Below are positions 24,101 through 39,100 of a DNA stretch of 64,000 nucleotides, in pieces. Source of the stretch: Helopsaltes ochotensis (lineage: Eukaryota; Chordata; Aves; Passeriformes; Locustellidae); the NCBI GenBank assembly GCA_013400155.1, contig VXBM01000015.1:455017-519016 (forward strand), given 5' to 3'. Under the pieces are notes generated by a model, which had not been told where the DNA came from, did not search any database, and saw nothing but the letters and a program-made list of their open reading frames with translations. The position numbers and the translations under genes were made by a program. Every line of letters starts with the position of its first letter. Position 1 is the first letter of the stretch.

Positions 24101-27100
24101 CTTCTTCAGTATGTTATGTATCCGACAAATTGACATCTCTGTAAGGCTTAATGAAAGAAACATGCAGAACACCATAAGCCCTCCTCCCCCATTAAACTGA
24201 AAAACTGTAATTTTCCTCCAGGGTAGGTGAAGTGTTCTTTGTAATCCATACTTATTTCAAGCATTGTGTCACTTGGAGACAATCAACTGTGAGACTGAAA
24301 TTCCCACTGGTCTAAAGCTGCTCAGAACTGAACAGCACATTCAGACACAGAGAGATCACACTGACAAGGTAACACTAAATGCAGTTTTTTCCTCATGTTA
24401 TTACACTGGATTAAAAAAAGAGTGATAACAGCTTTCTCTCTTGTAAAGCCAAGCAAATGGATAGATTTCAATGATCTGAGAATTCACCACAAATACCCTA
24501 CAGAGAGCTCTTGCACAGCTCCTCTTTGAAGTGTCAGACATTTTTCTTGATGCCTGTACTTACTGTCCAGCCTACACTGAACTGCAGGGACACAAGGACA
24601 ACTACCCCACTTCACCCTGCTGAACATTCACCTTCATTATCTCATTATTATCTATAGCTTTCTGCATTCACACACAGAAATATGTAGACAGTCCCTGTAA
24701 AGGCACCATTAGAAGTAATAGCACCTGTGGATCATCGAACACTGCTTTGGTTCTGCAAAAATCACAAATCTGGACCAAAACAATGAAAAATTGCTCTCCC
24801 AGCTTCCAGCAGAGCAGTTTTCAACAGTCTCTGTATTGCACAAGCTCCTTCTCCTCTCTCCTGCAGCAGCCTACCATCAACTGATTTATGCAGCCACAAG
24901 TACTTTTGCCACAACATTAAATTTGCTCTCTGAAGGTTTCACAGATCTCCTAAAAAGGTCTGTAACAGAGTTTAAGGGAAGCAAAAAATGAACAAAATAA
25001 GCAACAGGGAGCATTTGACTTGTCTAAGAAAAATATAAGATAAATTTTGAGAGAAAAATCTAACATTAGTTACATTACTGTAGCACCTAATGCCTTCATT
25101 ACAGTTCACTCACTGTCTAGACAGGGAGAGTTAATATTTTCTGGTTGCCTTTTCTTTGGGGAGCTTCTTAAAAACTCTTCTTCCTCTTTCCCCTGGCTTA
25201 TTATAACAAAATATTAAGTTATTTTGTAGAATGCTTGGAAGGTTTTCATTATTCTCACAATATTCTGCCATCTCTCTGTGTTAACAAATGATTTTGATGC
25301 TTTTACTGAGATATTCAGTTTCTTTTGTGGCTTCACCTTGGATTGGAAACCTTCCTGCAATCAGCTCCACCACCAGCACCAGAATTTCAGAAAGTAACTC
25401 TGAACATAATGCAAGTCTACCTTTGAACGAAGTGACTGAGTTTACTATTTGTCTTCTTAAAAACAAGTCAGAAATCAGAAGGTCATATGAAAAGGTGCCC
25501 AAGAACCCAAATGATACTGGTGAAGTTTTACTGTCAATTAATACAAGTACAGGAAAAAATTAGAGATGTATTTGCAGCTGGTAATAGGAGACCAGGAGGG
25601 TTTGTAAGTATTGCAAGAGGAAATAAGGAACTCTAAAATACATCAAGGAAAGTTGCAAGTCAGCAAATCAGAAGAGGCTGGAAAAGAACTGGATTGCCTA
25701 GCAAAAGCACTGTAATAGATCTTTTCTTTGGAAATGAGCTCCTGTACCTTTGGAATGCTGTGTCTACTGCCATCAGAAACAGAAACCAGCATAAATCTGA
25801 TGTGGATAAACACTGGTTCCTGAAACACCCACAGGAAACACAGGAGCATTTATGCAGTCTTTCTAAGAGAATTTTATTTTCCTAAAGAAGTGGTCAAGTG
25901 CATAGCCATGATGGTATGCGTCCCCATGGGGGTTAATTCTTATTTGCCTTGAAAACATTAAATCTCAACAGACCTCTCCAAAGCTCTGCCTAAACCAGAA
26001 GTATTTTTACTTTTTATTTATTAAAAATACTTAGCCTGATAGCAGCAGCAGGGCCATCCAGAAGAATGAGGTTTGGACAGAAGAGTTTTTATTTTCATGC
26101 TAATAACAATAGAAAATTCTGAGTTTAAACTGAGGAGCAGTGGGTATTCTGAAAAACGATACTAAACACACAAAAGCACAAGACTTGTATTTAATCTAAG
26201 GGGATTTATTTTAAGATATAACACGGTCAATGGAATTACATTAATAAAGATCAGTTTCCTAAAAATATTTGAAACTCATCTTATTCTTCCCATCTGAATT
26301 CTTCATTAGTAGAGTCTTTTGTCCATAGGCACATTTATGAGATCATATCATTCATTATTTTATTGGTGAAAATTAGAAAGTGATGACTTTTCTTTTTTTT
26401 AATAAAACCTTCCAAGACTGAAGCTTTTTATGTGTCACTTGATACATACCACAGAAATACAAAGATAATTTAGAAATTTTTAGAAGGACAACCTGGCATG
26501 ATATTCCTTAGTTACAAAATTTCATTACAATTACAGGATACTTTGAATTTACTGAATCTTCATTCATCTATTTTATGAGAGCAATAAGTGATTAAAAAAA
26601 GGAAAATCCATAAAAATTCTTATTATGTTAGTTTCCTCAAATTTAGTAGAGTCAAGTTTTAGCACAAAAGATATTCTTCTGTGTCATAAAAAGTTGTCTC
26701 CAGGGTATGGGGGTGGGAGAATGGACTGTTTTTGTTTTTCTTAAATGTACATATGAAAAAATTTGGTAAACATTTTGCTTAAAAAGGTGGCCCATATAGT
26801 TGTGAAAAAATTATAAATATAGTGTAAGGCAAAAAGAAAGCTTCAATACAATTGCCTTGAGTTCTTTACCTTCAAACAGACTCACAAGCCATAAAAATAA
26901 ATATACATACTTGGATTTATGGGACACACTATGTTCATAGTTATTCTAAAATGATGTTGCTTTCTTTTTAAAATCAGTCTGTTGACACTCAGTATTGAGT
27001 TGGGTGTTGGATGTTGCTGAACAGTGAGAAATTAAGTGACCTGGATGTACAGATAACCACTGCTAGCAGCCAGCTGAGAACTAACTTTTTATGTCCTTGC

Positions 27101-30100
27101 AGTACTAACATTGAGAGGGAAATAAAAAAAGTCACTGAAACAAAGTGAAAACTACAGCCGGTTTTATAAGCATGATTATGAAGAGAAGTTTGGCTATGAT
27201 TTAAAGTTCAAAGAAAGTTAAACATGAAAATTTCGAAAATAAAGTTTCAAAATACCACAAAGTTAGCAGAGACTGCTTGATCTAGGTTAATTGTATGGTA
27301 GTTGTTTTAACATAGCTTTTTTGTTCCCTCTATTAAAAAAAAGAGGAAATAAAAACATAAGAGAAAAAAAATGAAGATCTAATAGGCAGATATAACAGAA
27401 GCCATAAAAACCATCACTATTTGCATTTGGGACTATGTATATTTCAAGCTATTGACATAACTTTCAGAATTTGTATTTATTATTCATATTTAGAGGCTGG
27501 TGGGCCTTGGTTTTTCAAGCAAGATGGAATTATTATGAAATGGACATGGAAACTGCTAAATATTTCAGCTAATGGAAATATGAATGTATAACATGATCTA
27601 AAATAAATACTGATGAATGTTATTAAACAACCTGACTGAGTCATTCCAAATGAAAGCATCTGTTTTCAAAAATGTGACAGGGCTCTTGTTAGACTCATAG
27701 AACCATCTAGGCTGGAAAATACCTCTAAGCTAATTAACCCCAATCATTATAATGCCCCCTCAAAACTATATATATTGAAAATACAGCACAAATTGTATGC
27801 TGCACACTCTATAAAGTATAGATCAGTTAAATCCAACTCACACTGCAGTCAAAGGGTAAAGTCCTGTCAATGGGGGAAGTGAGAAAACTCAAGTAATTCC
27901 TTCAGGAAAGTGACTGCTTTTCTTGACAGCAATGCTAAGAACAGGCTGTGAGCAACAATGAACAGAAGCTGTTTTGGTGATCATCACTGGCCTGACTGGA
28001 GACAATGGAAAACCAATGGAATAGGACAGGCACAAACCAGCATATGTCCATTTGGTGCAAACACGTCACGTAGCATCCAGAAACGTAGGAAAATACTGTT
28101 CATCTCCCTCCTTTTCCTTTACTCTGTCTTTTCTCCTTGTTTCTTCTGCAATCTGATTAAGGATTTTGTCTCCAAATCACACACACTTGGCATAGTTCAG
28201 GAGGTAAAATAATTTGATTCGTAGAAACCCAGAAGCAGAAAATGTAATTCAAATATTGTACTAGAAAATAATATGCACTGAGAGTATTACTTATTTTTTG
28301 AAATGCAATATAGAAATATAGAACATATCCCTTTAAATGGTGACAGATGAAAACCAGTGAGAAAAAATATTAATAAAGTCTTAAAAATTACTTAATATGT
28401 CAGGCAAAGTAGGGTGATTAAACATTAGAAAGTGAGTTCCAGAATTTAAGTTTGATTTCAACAGCTTCTAAAATAGATGAAAAGTGTATCATCAATTTTT
28501 GTACCTTAAAAAAACTGTAACCCACAGAATGATCTCCTGTAAATTTAGATATATACTTAAGCTTGGTTACTTGCATCTGATTTACTCACTGCATAGGAAA
28601 AAAAATAAAGCACAGCTGTAAGCACAAAAAGGTAGTGAAGTATTTGAAAGAATATTTCAGACTCCAGATAGCAGAAAAATAGACTGTGAAACAAAAATAT
28701 TGCCTCCTTGAAATCTTAACACCACTTCTGTGAAAAGAGGTTCCTTCCTTCCGTGAAAAGAGATTCTTTTTGTTATGCACTTTTCAGAGTATCACTGAGG
28801 AATAATCACCCCACTAAATAGATCAGAAAGGTCCTTCCTCCTGAAAAAATGTAGCTTCCTAAACAGGTTTTTTAGTAGTGATATATTTACTTTACTCACT
28901 TTTTTAATTATTTTACCTAAATCAACTAATCAAATACATTAAACAGTTGTCATTGTTACTTAAATCAGCTTAGCTTACATGTAATGAAGCAAGATAAACT
29001 GATGCAAGATCTCAAATAGGAACAAAAACATGAATAAAGGAATGAAACTTATTATTTCAGGTAAAGGACTAACAATAAGATAAAAAAAAATCCATGGCTG
29101 TTTTACCCTTTTAAAGTGAACAATGTCACCTCGGCTTTCTATTTCACCAGTAAGAACTGATAGTCTAGAAAAGGGATTTCAAAGTTGCATAAATTCACAG
29201 TGCATTGAATCCTGCACTGCTTGAAATGACACGAACACAGCATGAGGTACTGTATAAAGGTGATGGTATTTTACCCATTTTTCTTTTTTGTTGTGGTTTA
29301 AGTTCCATTGTTAATGAACTATTCTGTATCCCCATTTCCCTGAAGTAATGGTTTGCCCCAAAGGTTGTTTCCACCTCTTGAGCTGTCAGCTTCACCTAAC
29401 CCAACTCCTTTTTCCTGAATGTTCTATGTCAATCCTTCCCTTCAGCCAACCCCTGTCTAAACTCCTCCTTGGAATTCCCCTCAAACACAATGCTCCATTG
29501 GCCCATGTGATCTGTTCTCCTCCCACTGTTTTCCCATTCGTTCCTGAAGTATGAAACTCCTCCTTGTTCTCCTCCCACATCCTCTCCCTATAGGTTAGCA
29601 TTTGATACCCGCCCCTTGGACCTCCCCAGTTCATAAGCTGTTGCAGAGTGTATTCTGTGTCTTTTCTGTTGCTGACCCTTCAGGATCACAGACAGAAGGC
29701 TTCCCTCTCATTCCTTGCCTCCAGCCTGTGCTTATCTAAAGACCTTTGTGCTGGAGAGCAAAGCACTCTAAGCTGCATCTCTTGTTGTCTTGCTTGGGAG
29801 GTGTGTCCCACTCACGGTGCTGTGGCTGAGCTAGCTAAATGACTGCAGCATTGCGTCACTCTTCCAAAAATGTAATTAAAAATTTTTCTTTACTGTGCTG
29901 TACTGGCTCTGACTCTAACTTGTTCAATCTGCAGCAGAGTACTGTGAATTCAGTGACTGACTTCAAACATTAGGGCTCTTCATAGCCAACTTCTATCCAG
30001 CTTCTATCATCTCTTACAAAAATTCCTGAACAATTAAGATGCATTATCTAAATAAAAAACCTGCATAGTTAATCCATAGCATAAGTCTCTTGCTTTTCCA

Positions 30101-33100
30101 AAAGCACACCAAAAACCACACACCTTTAGGATCATCTTAAGTTTTCCCTAAAGCAACCTCAAATAAAAGCAAATATATAAGCAATACAGGATCACTAGAG
30201 CTGAATATTTAAAAGATGTCAGTTTTGACAAGTTTGTAAGTGAATAGAATTTCTACTTCATCAGTACAGATTGTCATTCCTAATTCAAACCCTAGGCTTG
30301 TAACACTGTTTCCTAGTTCTGCCTTAAGCAGCACTGAGGGTAAAATCGTGAAACATAAAAAAGCCACTCCCTTTTCATGTCCTCAAGAAAAAAAAAGAAA
30401 AAAGCCTAAACAAACAACCCACCAAATGAACACAAAAATCAACAACACAGAAGAAATTTCTGTTAGTATCTCTACAGGCAATATATTGTAAAAAAGAATT
30501 CAGTTTGCCAAAGTTATAATAAAGACAAATGTTCTTGGTTTTGTATTTTCGTCCCTAGGAAATCATAACACTTTGCCTCTTACAACCATAAAACCATATT
30601 GGCAGAGCTTTGGGATCACCAACACTTGACACCGAGTCTTCCAATGCTAAAAAACAAATGTAACTGCCTACTTTCTAAACTTAAATTACATTAGGAAAGC
30701 AGTAAAGACCACAAGCTCAGAGGTTATGCACAGCAAAACAGCAGAGAATAAAAAGTTTATATGATCTGAGTTGCCAGCCATAAAGTGCTGCTGAAGGTAG
30801 GTTTGAAGTATGTCAGATGGTCCAAGAGGGTAAATTTTTGCTATTTTGAAAATATCTGCCTCCAGTTAACATCAAAGTCTACCTTAGCACCACACTTTTT
30901 CAACATGGTCCCACGGAATTGGGAGTTCCACTAATTACAGGTTCCATTTCATATGAACCATTTCACATTTCATGTTTGAGTCTTAAAGTAAAATTCCAAA
31001 GTCCTGAGTAGCAATATTTTATGAGATAGAAATATCTACACTTCACTCAGTAGGAATTCAGAGACTTCAACTGAGCTATTTGCACAATTTAAATGATTTT
31101 AAGAGTTATAACACTAAAAATCTTCAGGCTATGTGCTTAAGAGATTGAATTCTATCAAAACTAGCATAACTTAAACGCATTATTGTTATTTATATAATCA
31201 AAATCCTCTTAACAATATAGTGCTTGATTCCACAACAGCTCACCTGTACATTATCAGCATAAATCCTTAAGACTTAAGAGACTCTTTTGAGTGAAAAAAT
31301 ACTGAAAATTATGCCTATGAATAAATAAACTCGTCTCTCACAGCCAAATATTGAAATAGGAGGTCATATATTTAAAAAAAAAATCTAGATAAACACGAAT
31401 CTGCTGTAACACACAGATTGAATAAAATTACTTCAATGCCATCCCTATAGTCTTGGTTTTTTGATCATATTATTATGAAGCATTTAACGCCACTTGTCTC
31501 TCAGTTTAGCATTTATTATGACTTTAACAGCCAGTATTGTGGGGTAAGCCTTCACAAGTTCAATGCTCAGCCTTTGATATCTCAAATTGTCTAAGCAGAA
31601 TTAATTACTCAATCATGTTTTTGCAGCAAAAGATGCAAATCTGTCTCTACTCACCCTGGTGGGCAGACACAACCTGACACACAAGGAAGGTGTTCTGAGA
31701 AAGTGAGGTTTAGCAGCTGATTCTCACAAGTCCTCTCTCTGCTGAGCTCAGGATCCACTTGTGGATTGCTGCAGTTAATATAAATCTGTCCAACCGGGCA
31801 GCTGTGCGCTGGGGGGAGAAATCGACAAATGATTTAGTCTTCATACCTGAAAATTTGTATTCTGCAAATGTGTGCAATAAGCATTTTTAACACCCTGCAA
31901 CACTAGTAACATTCGGTTGCCTCTCCTCATTATTCGGGGCAAAGCAAACCTTTGCTTGCCCTACTGAAGGTCTGCTGTTTGTCATGCACCTAAGCTTACC
32001 TGCATTAGCAATCAAAAACTAGTATTTTAAAGTACTGGGGGGAAAAAAGGTCATTCAGATTTCACAGTATTTTGAACAGTTAGACTAGTACAAAGCAGGA
32101 GCATTACTTTCAAACACAAATATATAATTATGGATCCCCTCCCAGAAATTAATTTTTACACATTGCATTATCTTCTAGTTCAGACAAGGGGTTCCACCAA
32201 GACTGGAGGAAATGTATTCACTGAACCTGAAGTATCTTTTCTCTCTCTCTTCGCTCACCTATTACGTTGTTATCACAGTTCATTATGCCATCCCTGCAAT
32301 AGCTGAAATAGAAACACACAAAGATGTACTGAGAGCCAGGAAGATCTAAAATGTTAACATATTCTACTTAGTAATGCAGAATAATTCTATAGAAAATAAT
32401 TTTACAAATATTTGCACTGAACACTATAACTGTGGATAAATTGTGTATTGCCTTAACACATGAAGAACATCAGTTAAACTTCAAACTTTTGCTTTATGAC
32501 TAATGTTATTATGAGTTAAGATACATGGGCTGACAAAAAGATACATACAGGACTATGCCCCCATACCGCTCCCCAAAACACATTTCGCCTCCATGAAACA
32601 ATTCAAAACTGCATAAAACTCAGCCTAACAGGATACTGTATGCAGTGAAGCACTGAGAAACCCTAACACTGTCTGCTCCTTTCTAATTTGAGCCAAAATA
32701 GTCCAGTACTTTTCTAAAATGGTAGCAGCTCCTATTGCAACTCATTGTCAGGGGAAAACTGTAGCAGTGCTGGCTGAGTTTCAGGTTCCAGTCTTCGCTA
32801 GAGAACCTGAAGCCATGAAATACAGCACTATTTTCCCATTCTTTTGCAATGGTTAAAGCATCCCCAGGACATTTGCAGCTGGTCAGCAGTTTCAAAATCA
32901 AATTCTACATGTGCTACAGCCTTCCTGTGAATGCATTTGGAGTTGTGTACGGACCCCAAAGCCCTGCAGGAAAAGTGCTCAAGCACTGCACAGAGTCACT
33001 CAGGCAAGAGGAAAAGGAGTACCAAAGGGAACTGAGAGGGAAGCAACCCAAAGGCTGCTACAACATCAATGAAAATATTTTAAAGAACTTGTTGAAAGCA

Positions 33101-36100
33101 ATAGAGCAGAAAAGCTATTTCATAGAGAAGAAATTCGAGTTTGAAAGTGGGATGTTCTAAATATGAAGCAACTGAGAGGAATAAAGGATGGGGAGAATAT
33201 AATATAGACCAGAATTTTTTCTTATAGAAAGTGATAGATAAAAAAGACTTCAACACATAGTATTCCAGTTCATCTACACATGTATTCCTGCATGATTCCT
33301 AATGTATTACTTAACACAAGGCAATTTACAGGAGCTGACAGTCTGTACCTCTACATCTGAAAGCCTTTCCTCTTCACAGATCTGTGTATAGCCTTATTAA
33401 AAAAAACACCTCAAGTAAAAATCATGACTGAATGGGAGACAGAGCTCTAATTCTAGCTAAATTTCCAGTAGTTATAAACCAGTAGATTTTAATGTTATTA
33501 ACGGACATAAGATGCCAAATCCCAAACAAATCAACTGACATCAACAAAAAGAGGATTTTTGTCTACAGCAACTTTGAACTAAATTTGCAGTCAATCACAT
33601 GATCTGCATTCAACCATATATCCATCGCATGGGCCAGCAAAATTAGCTGAACTAGACCTTCGAGGAGGAGAATTAAAGATTTACCAGGAGAAGCCCCTTC
33701 TCTTGACTGCCAGGGCTGCTTGGCACGTTTTGTAAACAAAAACACCTTGGGAGGGCTGGCAACAGCTCACCCAGCCTTTGCAGGGCCCCATATTTATAAT
33801 GGGCTGCCAGGCACACTCCAGGGAATCTGCCCTAAGGTAAAAAAATCAGCTAACTTGATGAGTAAGATAGCAATTTATAATAATCAGTATTTATGAACTG
33901 CTGACAAGAGTGAGAATGAGTTTGTGTGCGCTTACGAAGTGCCCCCACCACAACAGGAGCCTGACAACACCAATCTCTAATGTGGCTTTGGTTAACAAAC
34001 TAAAGTACTACACTGATCTATCACAGACATGATTTAGTCTGCTCTGCTTTTAATTAAGTGCTGTAACAGCTGATACAGGCAGTGAGAGCTCAGATATTAT
34101 TTCTGAAAGCTTGTTATTTACAAAACTTGTCATCCACATCACTTCACCTTCTCCAAACAAAAATAACCATTGAAAAGGATGTACCTGGCAGGAGCCAGGA
34201 GCATCTAGCAAGCTTTCTTGTCTAATGTCATGACTGCAATGATGCAAATGGAAGACCAAGAGGACAAGAACAAATGCCCAATGTACGGAACAGTAACAAG
34301 GATGCTTATTTACCATTGGCTGCAGCTGAGAGTTTTTTGTGTTGTTTCTTAGTTGATAAAAGCCACACTGCTCTTTTACAATGATTCTATACTAGTGGAA
34401 GAGAGATTCTTAATAATTCTTCATAATTGGATTAGAATCTGGTAAACGGAAGGAGAATGGCAATGAAGATCTATGGACAGTCAAGAAATGTCTACGCTTT
34501 TCTGGAGCTCTCCACATTAGAATGGATATAAGAAATTATTGTGGCTTTTCTGTTTTGCACTTCAATATATTGCATTACAAGCACAGCAGCCTGAAAAGCC
34601 TAAGTTCTAAAGCACCTTTGTCAAACACAGAGAAAAAAAAAAAAGATTTATTCTGTAGATTTCAATAAAAAAAACTGAAACAACAAAAAGAAAACCCAAC
34701 AAACTAGCCCAAATGATTTGATAGAGCTCTTAGTGACACAATTTAATTATGTGAAAACACAGATTTGTATCTTACCATTTGCCTAAAGATGTCATGACAT
34801 CTTCTCCAGGGGGATAGTCAATTCCATGAAAATAACATGGGCATTCATTTCTGCAAAAGAGGAAAAACATGTAACTGATTAACCCAAACTGAAAAAAACA
34901 GAATTCCCATTGACCTAATTGCTGTTCAAATTTCTTTGCTTCGTGGTTTTGGTGTGTTTTTTTGGTTAGCCTGTGGTTTTGTGGCTGTTCAGGGTTTTTT
35001 TTTAAATGCAAGAAATTAATCTCAATACCGCTGTATGAGTCAAGCATATTTCAAACCAAATCAGTAGGAAAATGGAAGCTTACGTTTTGTATTTCTTACA
35101 TGCCAAAAACCAGTCAGAATGTAACAACTAACACTGATGATGTTGGATGAGTATCCATGTTATAGAAAAGCTATTTTTGACCAACGCAGACATCTGTATA
35201 ATTGTAAGAGTCAAGTTTACAGATGTGTATCATCTACAAGGGTACAAGTTAATTAGCTTTCCACTCTGACTTGCAAATGTGGTGGTCTGAAACAGTGAGT
35301 GTGACTATCAGATGGCAACTTTACCCACCTCTGTAGGCATCGCTCAGTCTTGGTATCCAAATACATTCCAGCGGGACAAGCACAGCCTTCAACACAATCA
35401 CTGCTGCATGTCTCTGGCACAGACAGGGCTTGGCAGGTTCTGCCACAGGTAGATACACAAGTACTGTACTCCTTTGTGTCTTCACATGAAAGAGCTGTCC
35501 AAACGAAACAAATCTCTCAAATTACAGTGCAAGAGACTCAAGCACCTCCCAACAGTTTTCTGATAAACATCTCCATTCTTTTGTTCCCAATCACATTAAA
35601 TTCCACTAAAATTGCCATCTTGGCACTATGCTGTGTAAACTACACAGATGTAAATCCACAGTAATAACAAGTGCAATCAGTCAGGGCAGTTAATCCAGAT
35701 TTATACTGCAGAAACCTAACAGCTGAATCCTTTTTGCCTCTAACTCTGAAAATACTTGGCATTTGTGCTTGGGCTTTGGAAATGCACAGTACCTTAAAAA
35801 AATCCTTAAAAGCTTCAAATAAAACACATATTTTACAGAGGTTGTACAATAATTAAACTTATTAAGTATTAAATTTTCTTTTCATATATATATGTCTCTT
35901 ATAAAGCTCTATTAAAAAAGGTTGAAGCTCTTGAAATACTAACAGATTCACATATTTTACATGCTACAAGCATGACTTTGTAAACAAACTGTAAGAAAAC
36001 TATACTTGTTTCCAGAAAAGTAAAATAAAATAAAAAGTAAAATAAAAGTAATTCCAACATTGAATCACTCATATGATTATAAGTGGACACAGCCATTCAT

Positions 36101-39100
36101 GACTTAATAAATGCAAACAAGGCAGTCTTGTCAGATCTACATAAAGAAACTCCAGCTTCAGATGCTGAAGATGGACCAACTTAATCCTCTTTATCATGCA
36201 TTGTAACAGGGATAATTACATGATATGATGACAACTTCTAAATATTAAGTTCTTGAATGCTCCTTAGAAAAGATTCTCGGATTTGTTAATAGAGCCGGAC
36301 CTACATCAGGGGCATCAGGTTCAGGTCGTTTGACAGGATTTCCAATTCTATACTTTTTTAAAGATGTATGTGAAGGCCCAAAATGTCCCATCAATATCTT
36401 TCGCATTACTAAAAATTAATAACAGCTAAAGAACTTTAATATTATCCTTTGCTTGTGAGGCTTTATGGAGTACATAACAGCTATCATCTTTATCTATAAA
36501 GACACATATATTCTCTATTTTTCTATTCGTTTTAAACTAAATAACAATACCAACTTTCAACACTTGCTTCAGCACTTCAGGTGTTTCAGTGTCACTGACA
36601 CTAAGAGAATAAGCCGAGAGATTGTCAGACAGCAGAAGTCAACAGTAATACAACTAAAACTGCTAAATACCATCATTCTTCATCTTGCTCATTTAAAGAA
36701 TCCAATAAACCTAGCATCTACAAGGAAAAGAAGCCTATTTATGCAGTTTGTGCATAATACCTATATGGTATGAGATATGCAATATCATAATAAGGACAGA
36801 CATATTTTGAATTCTGTATATGTTTGAAGCCCTCCAACTACTTAAAAAAAATATTTGTAATGTTTCATAAGTCAAAGAACTACAGAAAGTAAACTATAAA
36901 GGAAAAAATCCTCTAAAAATATTAGTACAAATTCTGTCTTGACAGAAAATCCTTTAAAAATTAACCTTGTCCTGTGCGCAAAAGGTCACACTAGAATTCA
37001 TCCTTCTATCATTTAAAAGATAGTTTTGATTTAATTTTGTCTCTAAAGTCCTCAGGCAGTAATTATTTAAGTCTAGAAGTGAAAGGAAACTCACCACAAT
37101 CTGGAACAGCTCCTCTGAAATCTATTACAACTCCAAACCTTCGGCAATGATGAGCGTAATGGGCCAGAGCAGAGCAAAAACAAGTCTGTCCACATTTGCA
37201 AGTGTCTCTTCTGCACTGCTCAAAATAGGGAACAGGACTCAAATAGGGGTAGCATGGAGCAAAAATATCTTTCGTAAGGATGCTACAAGCTTCCGCTGCG
37301 TAAGAGGCTACACAAATAACAGATTAAAAACTGTTTCAGTGAGGGAGTTCAAAAAGACTTGGAACAAAAAGTGTCTTCTATACTAAGGAACCAATCATGT
37401 TTATGTACTATTGCCACATAAGTCTGTATCTGTGATATTTATGCAGTTATACAGAAGGACTAACATTCATGTCCCAATCTGTTACCAAGAATGCAGCTTT
37501 TTATCACTGCCCATTACATAAATACTCAAAAGACAAGTGATGATGTAACCGCAGACATGACAATTCCCTAGCACTGCTGAAATTACAGGGAAAGCCTTAA
37601 TATTCTACCTCTGTCTTTTCAAGTGTTTAGTGTACAATACAAGAATTGGTAGGAATTATGAAATATATATAACTGATGATCTACAAAGTTCACCATTATT
37701 AAAGGATGACTTAGCGACCATCTGTGATCCTCATGGCATCAACCACCTGCATATTATCCCATCTGGACCTTTTCAGCTAAATCTATAGGCTAGCAGTACA
37801 TAAGCATCTTTCTCCTACTCCTCTTCCATAGTAGACAACTAAATCAGGTATTTATGGTTTTTTTATTCTCAAAAAAGAAGACTGCAATAGTTTTGAGTCT
37901 CCAACTCAATTAGCAGCATCACCAATACAAGACATTCTACCAAACTTTAATGCATGTCCAACTTAGCACAGTGTAACTGCAAACCAGAAATAAAAATGAC
38001 GCATTTCAAAGGCCTGTGCAAGTATTACAAAATCCTCGAACAATCCACAGTGTGATTTTTTTCTTAAGGGATTGAACTCAGCTGCCTGTATACTACCCCA
38101 AGGTACCAATTTCTTTAACGGGTAGCACTAGTACAGTAACACCTGATCCAACTAGGAAAATGGGCACAGATGTACAAAGTAGAAAGGCATTTGTCAGTAA
38201 GAATTTGCCCCCACTGCCCACCTGCCTGCAGATGAACATCACATGGATCCACCTGTGAACTATCATGCACAAGAACACACGCCGATGAAGTTTTCCATGT
38301 GTTTCCAAACAGCTCTGGAGTGCTTTCTGTTACTCCAACTGGAGATCTTTTATAAAATAGAAGTCAGTCAGAAAAGGTATAATGAATTTGCTGAATGGTC
38401 TCAGTTCTTACACCCTCTGATTTAAGCTCCTCTTACACTATTCCATATTCTCATTCACTCGCTCATAAAATTGTAATAGTAAGTTTCAGAACTCCTTTTT
38501 TTTTTTGCAGGTAGAGGCCCAGAAATGAAAGAGGAGTTGTCCTCTAGAGACTTAAGGAAGAAAAGACCAAAACTGTCACCCTGATTTTTTCAGCCTTCTG
38601 ATGTTTTCATAGTTTCTGTACTCTTTCTCACACGAGTATTATAAATAGTAGTAATGCTTATACTAATACAAATATGTTTTTCATTCCTCTCTCAAGGAGG
38701 GGACAACTGATGGACTTGTGTTTTTACCAATGGGGTTGGAGAGGTGGCAACATCATCCTCCAATCCATGGTCAAGGTGAAAATACTATATATTGGAGTCA
38801 GATAATAAAGGTCACATTTTTTGCCTTGTGAACTGACAGAGCTTGTGTTTTTTTCATGTCCTATTGTGACACAAAACAGACCCAATTCTATTTTTATAAA
38901 AGAGCAGGGAGCATCACTATCCTGATAGTTTAAACTCCTTATTTGTCCTTTTGGTTCCTTAGTGATACCCGATCCATTTTTAATCTCTCCTCTAACTATA
39001 CTTTCCTGTCTGTTGCTGACTTCTCAGGCCCTTTATTCCTTGCTGGAAAGAGAAGAGAAACCCAAGCCTCTAGAAACATAACTGCAAAAGCAATTGAACA

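Larger units (their letters stand above)
22269..31654 (-). other. Intron between exons 20 and 21 (9.4 kb, longest seen)
   Basis: Contains a minus-strand 126-codon frame (23404-23784), a plus-strand 91-codon frame (25288-25563), a short CR1 fragment (27692-27765), a possible LTR relic (29289-29955), an AG microsatellite (23265-23286) and a short interspersed duplication at about 24,044-24,097. No exon with OTOG similarity was found in it, and exons 20 and 21 join directly in phase with conserved spacing. Confidence 0.75.

Noticed and set aside
29392..29634. 80-codon minus-strand frame in the LTR-like block
   Set aside because: The block is pyrimidine-rich on the plus strand, which suppresses stops on the other strand; composition explains the frame.
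37308..37386. Plus-strand frame continuing antisense to exon 16
   Set aside because: It is a shadow of the C8-2 coding strand and ends soon after the exon.
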